Shown here: positions 61,986-64,000 of the stretch, piece after piece
Numbering within the stretch: position 1 is the first letter of the stretch
How the letters are laid out: each line of letters begins with the position of its first letter
Assembly (NCBI GenBank): GCA_040772545.1
Contig: JAXGXY010000001.1
Coordinates: forward strand, 248,001 to 312,000
Length of the DNA stretch: 64,000 nt
Reading direction: 5' to 3'
Origin: UBA1431 sp002329665
GTDB taxonomy: Bacteria; Bacillota; Clostridia; Christensenellales; UBA1431
Position numbers and translations under genes: made by a program
The notes under the pieces: model-generated
The model's database searches: none
Told to the model about the DNA's origin: nothing
Seen by the model: only the letters and a program-made list of their open reading frames with translations

Positions 61986-62897
61986 ATGCGGGAGATACAG
62001 CTGGTCATAGACATCGGCACGAACACGGTGCGGCTGCTTGCCGCAAAAAAGGACGGCGCGATAGAAACGCTTCAGAAGCGGCTTGTTACCACGAGGCTCG
62101 GAATGGACGCGGGCGCAGACGGGCGCCTGCATCCCGAATCCATCGAGCGCACGGTGCAGGGCGCCGCCGCGCTGCTAAAGTGGGGGCGCGCGCGTTATCC
62201 CAAAGCGCCCGTTCATGTGTTCGCGACCAGTGCGCTCAGGGAAGCCCCCAACCGCAGTGATTTTACGGACCTTCTGCATAGAAGGACCGGCCTTGACGTC
62301 CATGTCGTTTCGGGGGAAGAGGAAGCGGACCTCGCGTTTGCCGGGGCGGTGGAAACGGACGGGCGCGCGGGCGTGATCGACATCGGCGGGGGCAGCACCG
62401 AGCTGATGATCGGCGAAGCGGGGCGCATCGAGTACGTGCAGAGCGTGAAGACGGGCGTCGTGCGGCTCTCGGACATGTTCGACGTTTCCGGGCGGGTCGG
62501 TGAAAAGGCGCGCGCGGCCCTGGAAGCCGCGGTCCGCGCCGCGCTGCGGGAGTTTACGCTTTTGCCCGCGTCGGCGGGGACGGCGCGGTGGCACGGCGTC
62601 GGCGGGACCGTCACGGCGCTCGCGGCCATGGAAGCGCGGATCGAAGAATATACTCCGCAGGCGATCCAGGGCCTCGGCCTTTCACGTGGGGCCGTTTGCC
62701 GGTGGTACGGGCGCCTGCTCACGATGCCGCTGGACGAAAAACGGAGGCTGACAGGGCTTCCCAGGGACCGCGCGGACGTCATCACCGGCGGCGCGTGCAT
62801 CCTTGTGGGGTTCATGGAGCGCTGGGGCGTGGACGCGCTGATCGTGAGCGACCGCGACAACCTGGAAGGTTACCTGAAGCGTTACGGCCGAAAATAG
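61986..62897 (+). CDS. Exopolyphosphatase / pppGpp phosphatase (Ppx/GppA) family
   Basis: A 303-residue Ppx/GppA family enzyme of the actin-like ATPase fold. IDIGTNTVRLL (9-19), FATSALREAPN, the acidic GEEEADLAF and the Gly-rich IDIGGGSTELM are family motifs. It probably removes phosphate from polyphosphate or pppGpp; only the short catalytic domain is present. The ATG at 61986 is chosen after GGGAGGCG, since an upstream extension would run into the divIC terminator. Spacing after divIC suggests a separate transcript or read-through. Confidence 0.92.
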   Translation: MREIQLVIDIGTNTVRLLAAKKDGAIETLQKRLVTTRLGMDAGADGRLHPESIERTVQGAAALLKWGRARYPKAPVHVFATSALREAPNRSDFTDLLHRRTGLDVHVVSGEEEADLAFAGAVETDGRAGVIDIGGGSTELMIGEAGRIEYVQSVKTGVVRLSDMFDVSGRVGEKARAALEAAVRAALREFTLLPASAGTARWHGVGGTVTALAAMEARIEEYTPQAIQGLGLSRGAVCRWYGRLLTMPLDEKRRLTGLPRDRADVITGGACILVGFMERWGVDALIVSDRDNLEGYLKRYGRK

Positions 62898-62900
62898 GAG

Positions 62901-62929
62901 TTGACTTTGCCGTCCGAGTTCGGTACAAT
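62901..62929 (+). promoter_or_regulatory. Promoter for the tRNA pair
   Basis: TTGACT (62901-62906), 17-base spacer, TACAAT (62924-62929), 26 bases before tRNA-fMet. It matches the tRNA-Arg promoter in design. Confidence 0.8.
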
Positions 62930-62954
62930 ATCCAATGTCGCATTAATATAGCGC

Positions 62955-63032
<78 letters not shown>

Positions 63033-63077
63033 GGAACGATACCCGATTGAATGCAAATTTGGTCGGGTTCACCATAT

Positions 63078-63154
63078 GGCGGCGTAGCTCAGCTGGCTAG
63101 AGCATTCGGTTCATACCCGGAGTGTCACAGGTTCGACTCCTGTCGCCGCTACCA
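63078..63154 (+). tRNA. Elongator tRNA-Met (anticodon CAU)
   Basis: A 77-base cloverleaf with encoded CCA. GGCGGCG and CGCCGCT pair (last pair G-U), the anticodon loop TTCATAC gives CAT, and the sequence closely follows Bacillota elongator Met tRNAs. A CAU tRNA modified to read isoleucine AUA is the alternative, but the arm sequences favour Met. Confidence 0.92.
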
Positions 63155-63320
63155 CGTCGGAGCAAACTTCGCTCCACTCATAATCCCCCTATCGCTTCGC
63201 GATTTGGGGGATTCTTCGTCCCGCTCCGTTGCTCCTCCTTTTCCACGCAAAGCCTTTGGCTTTGCGTGGTTTTGTTCGGGCGGGGCGTTGTGGGAAGTTG
63301 CTCAAGAATGGCTTCGCAGG
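63155..63320 (+). repeat. tRNA-linked repeat, copy with GTCGGAG head and terminator-like hairpin
   Basis: The head CGTCGGAGCAAACTTCGCTC starts directly after the tRNA CCA at 63155. A hairpin CCACGCAAAGCC/GGCTTTGCGTGG (63243-63269) plus TTTTGTT follows, then a GGGCGGGGCG tail. The hairpin probably ends the tRNA transcript. Confidence 0.8.
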
Positions 63321-63364
63321 AGTTGCTTGGGCGGGGCTTTGCGGGTTTGTTTTTGGCAGGGCCA

Positions 63365-63420
63365 CGTCGGAGCAAACTCCGCTCCACTCACAATCCCACT
63401 ATCGCCTTTGCGATAGGGAA
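63365..63420 (+). repeat. Partial tRNA-linked repeat head
   Basis: CGTCGGAGCAAACTCCGCTC (63365-63384) repeats the module head and is again preceded by CCA, although no tRNA lies here. Confidence 0.75.
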
Positions 63421-63437
63421 TTTTTCGCACGCGCTCC

Positions 63438-63565
63438 CTCGTCGGAGCAAACTTCGCTCCGCTCATGCGTCGTCGCGGATTGCGCATCACTCGCCTACAT
63501 GCAAAGCGTGAAGGCTCGATCGCTTCATCGCTCCTCCTTTCCCCACAAAGCTTCGCTTTGCGGGG
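63438..63565 (+). repeat. Dispersed tRNA-linked repeat, copy 2
   Basis: A 128-base module that matches 27819-27946 at all but about six positions, ending in the CCCCACAAAGC/GCTTTGCGGGG hairpin (63541-63565). Confidence 0.85.
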
Positions 63566-63574
63566 GCCCCATCC

Positions 63575-63678
63575 CTCTGCGCTTCGCGCTCCGGGGATTT
63601 TTCGCACCGCTTCGTTGCTCCTCCTCTTCCACGCAAAGCCTTTGGCTTTGCGTGGTTTTGTTCGGGCGGGGCGTGAGA
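63575..63678 (+). repeat. tRNA-linked repeat, second copy of the CCACGCAAAG hairpin module
   Basis: The stretch around the hairpin CCACGCAAAGCC/GGCTTTGCGTGG (63629-63655) with TTTTGTTCGGGCGGGGCG repeats that at 63243-63290 almost exactly. Confidence 0.8.
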
Positions 63679-63680
63679 GT

Positions 63681-63821
63681 ATGTTTGAGCGGGCATTTTT
63701 TAAGGACTTATTAGGAGGAGCTATAATTGGTTCAGGCAGGTCTCTCGCATATCATCTCCGCCCTTCCCGAAATCACCCTTTCCATTTTATTGCCACGCAA
63801 TTATTTAACGAACCTAAATAA
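63681..63821 (+). CDS. Possible small or remnant gene
   Basis: ATG at 63681 opens a 46-residue frame beginning MFERAFFKDLLGGAIIGSGR and ending at TAA 63819-63821. GAGAG upstream is a weak ribosome site. The hydrophobic Gly-rich start looks protein-like, but nothing is recognised, and it could be a fragment of a lost gene beside the repeats. Confidence 0.25.
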   Translation: MFERAFFKDLLGGAIIGSGRSLAYHLRPSRNHPFHFIATQLFNEPK

Positions 63822-63852
63822 TTGAAAGTTGTTAAAATAGATGATGCACGGC

Positions 63853-63885
63853 AAAAAAGGCCAGTAATTGTGACTGGCCTTTTTT
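63853..63885. terminator. Bidirectional terminator
   Basis: AAAAAAGGCCAGT and ACTGGCCTTTTTT form a perfect 13-base-pair stem with a 7-base loop. Confidence 0.9.
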
Positions 63886-64000
63886 GCAGGCATTTGGGGG
63901 GTGGCATGACATCGATATGCAAGATATTCAACGCAAGATTGCAAAATCCTTCTTCAAGCACAAAAAATTCAGGAAAAATTATTTTTGCCTACCTGACCTT
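63886..64000 (+). other. AT-rich right edge with an open, truncated reading frame
   Basis: Two overlapping plus-strand frames stay open to the edge: ATG 63906 (MTSICKIFNARLQ) and ATG 63917 (MQDIQRKIAKSFFKH). GGGGGGTGG lies before the first. The AT-rich sequence after a strong terminator may be the start of an acquired gene or insertion element, but it is too short to identify. Confidence 0.3.

Overview
The window looks like a chromosomal segment of a GC-rich, anaerobic, endospore-forming member of the Bacillota (Clostridia-like). The evidence is a full pyruvate:ferredoxin oxidoreductase, sporulation genes (SpoIID, SpoIIQ, SpoIIID, YabP, YabQ), the LL-diaminopimelate aminotransferase lysine route, FeoAB with its Cys-rich partner, long-form HPF, RecD2, and an RF2 gene with a programmed frameshift. 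I cannot name a genus from sequence alone. Most genes are GC-rich. Three AT-richer patches stand out: 1-2766, 25.5-26.2 kb and the last ~300 bases.

Layout. 1-2766: the promoter-proximal part of an IS1595-type mobile element on the minus strand. Its transposase is translationally coupled to a C5-cytosine DNA methyltransferase, a probable restriction endonuclease and the start of a further gene running off the left edge. 2.9-14.3 kb: tyrS-yigZ, a branched-chain aminotransferase, a secreted/anchored Ig-repeat protein, a DUF2461 protein, transketolase, a glutamate-5-kinase-like kinase and two paralogous lipoproteins. 14.4-27.5 kb: nifJ (minus), hisC, a Ca2+-type P-ATPase, a GntR/UTRA regulator, a divergent GH13 protein, an AT-rich EEP-fold protein and dapL (minus).

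27.7-35.8 kb: tRNA-Arg(CCU) followed by a dispersed repeat, a VanY-type carboxypeptidase lipoprotein, a 39-residue small protein, a sodium:solute symporter, spoIID-spoIIQ and the feoA-feoB-Cys-rich operon. 36-44.9 kb: gltB-gltD, a small membrane protein, a MATE exporter (minus) and a hemolysin-III/PAQR protein. 45-49.7 kb: an array of stem-loops, spoIIID-mbl, an LCP-family protein with a Pro/Thr-rich tail, a TtcA-like PP-loop enzyme (minus) and a small exporter. 49.7-62.9 kb: metK-recD2-comF, a candidate raiA-type noncoding RNA, a zinc-ribbon protein, hpf, secA, prfB, a UDP-glucose dehydrogenase, yabP-yabQ-divIC and a Ppx/GppA phosphatase. 62.9-64 kb: tRNA-fMet, tRNA-Met, then a block of repeats related to the one after tRNA-Arg.

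How it fits together. Sporulation genes form two clusters: spoIID/spoIIQ with spoIIID/mbl, and yabPQ with divIC. Similar sigma-E-like -10 boxes (CATAGATT or CATATGAT) lie about 30-35 bases before three of these starts. The comF-RNA-zinc ribbon-hpf-secA-prfB stretch is a translation/secretion housekeeping block. The most unusual features are the transposon-borne restriction-modification operon, the tRNA-3'-linked repeat modules, the hairpin array at 45 kb and the candidate raiA RNA.
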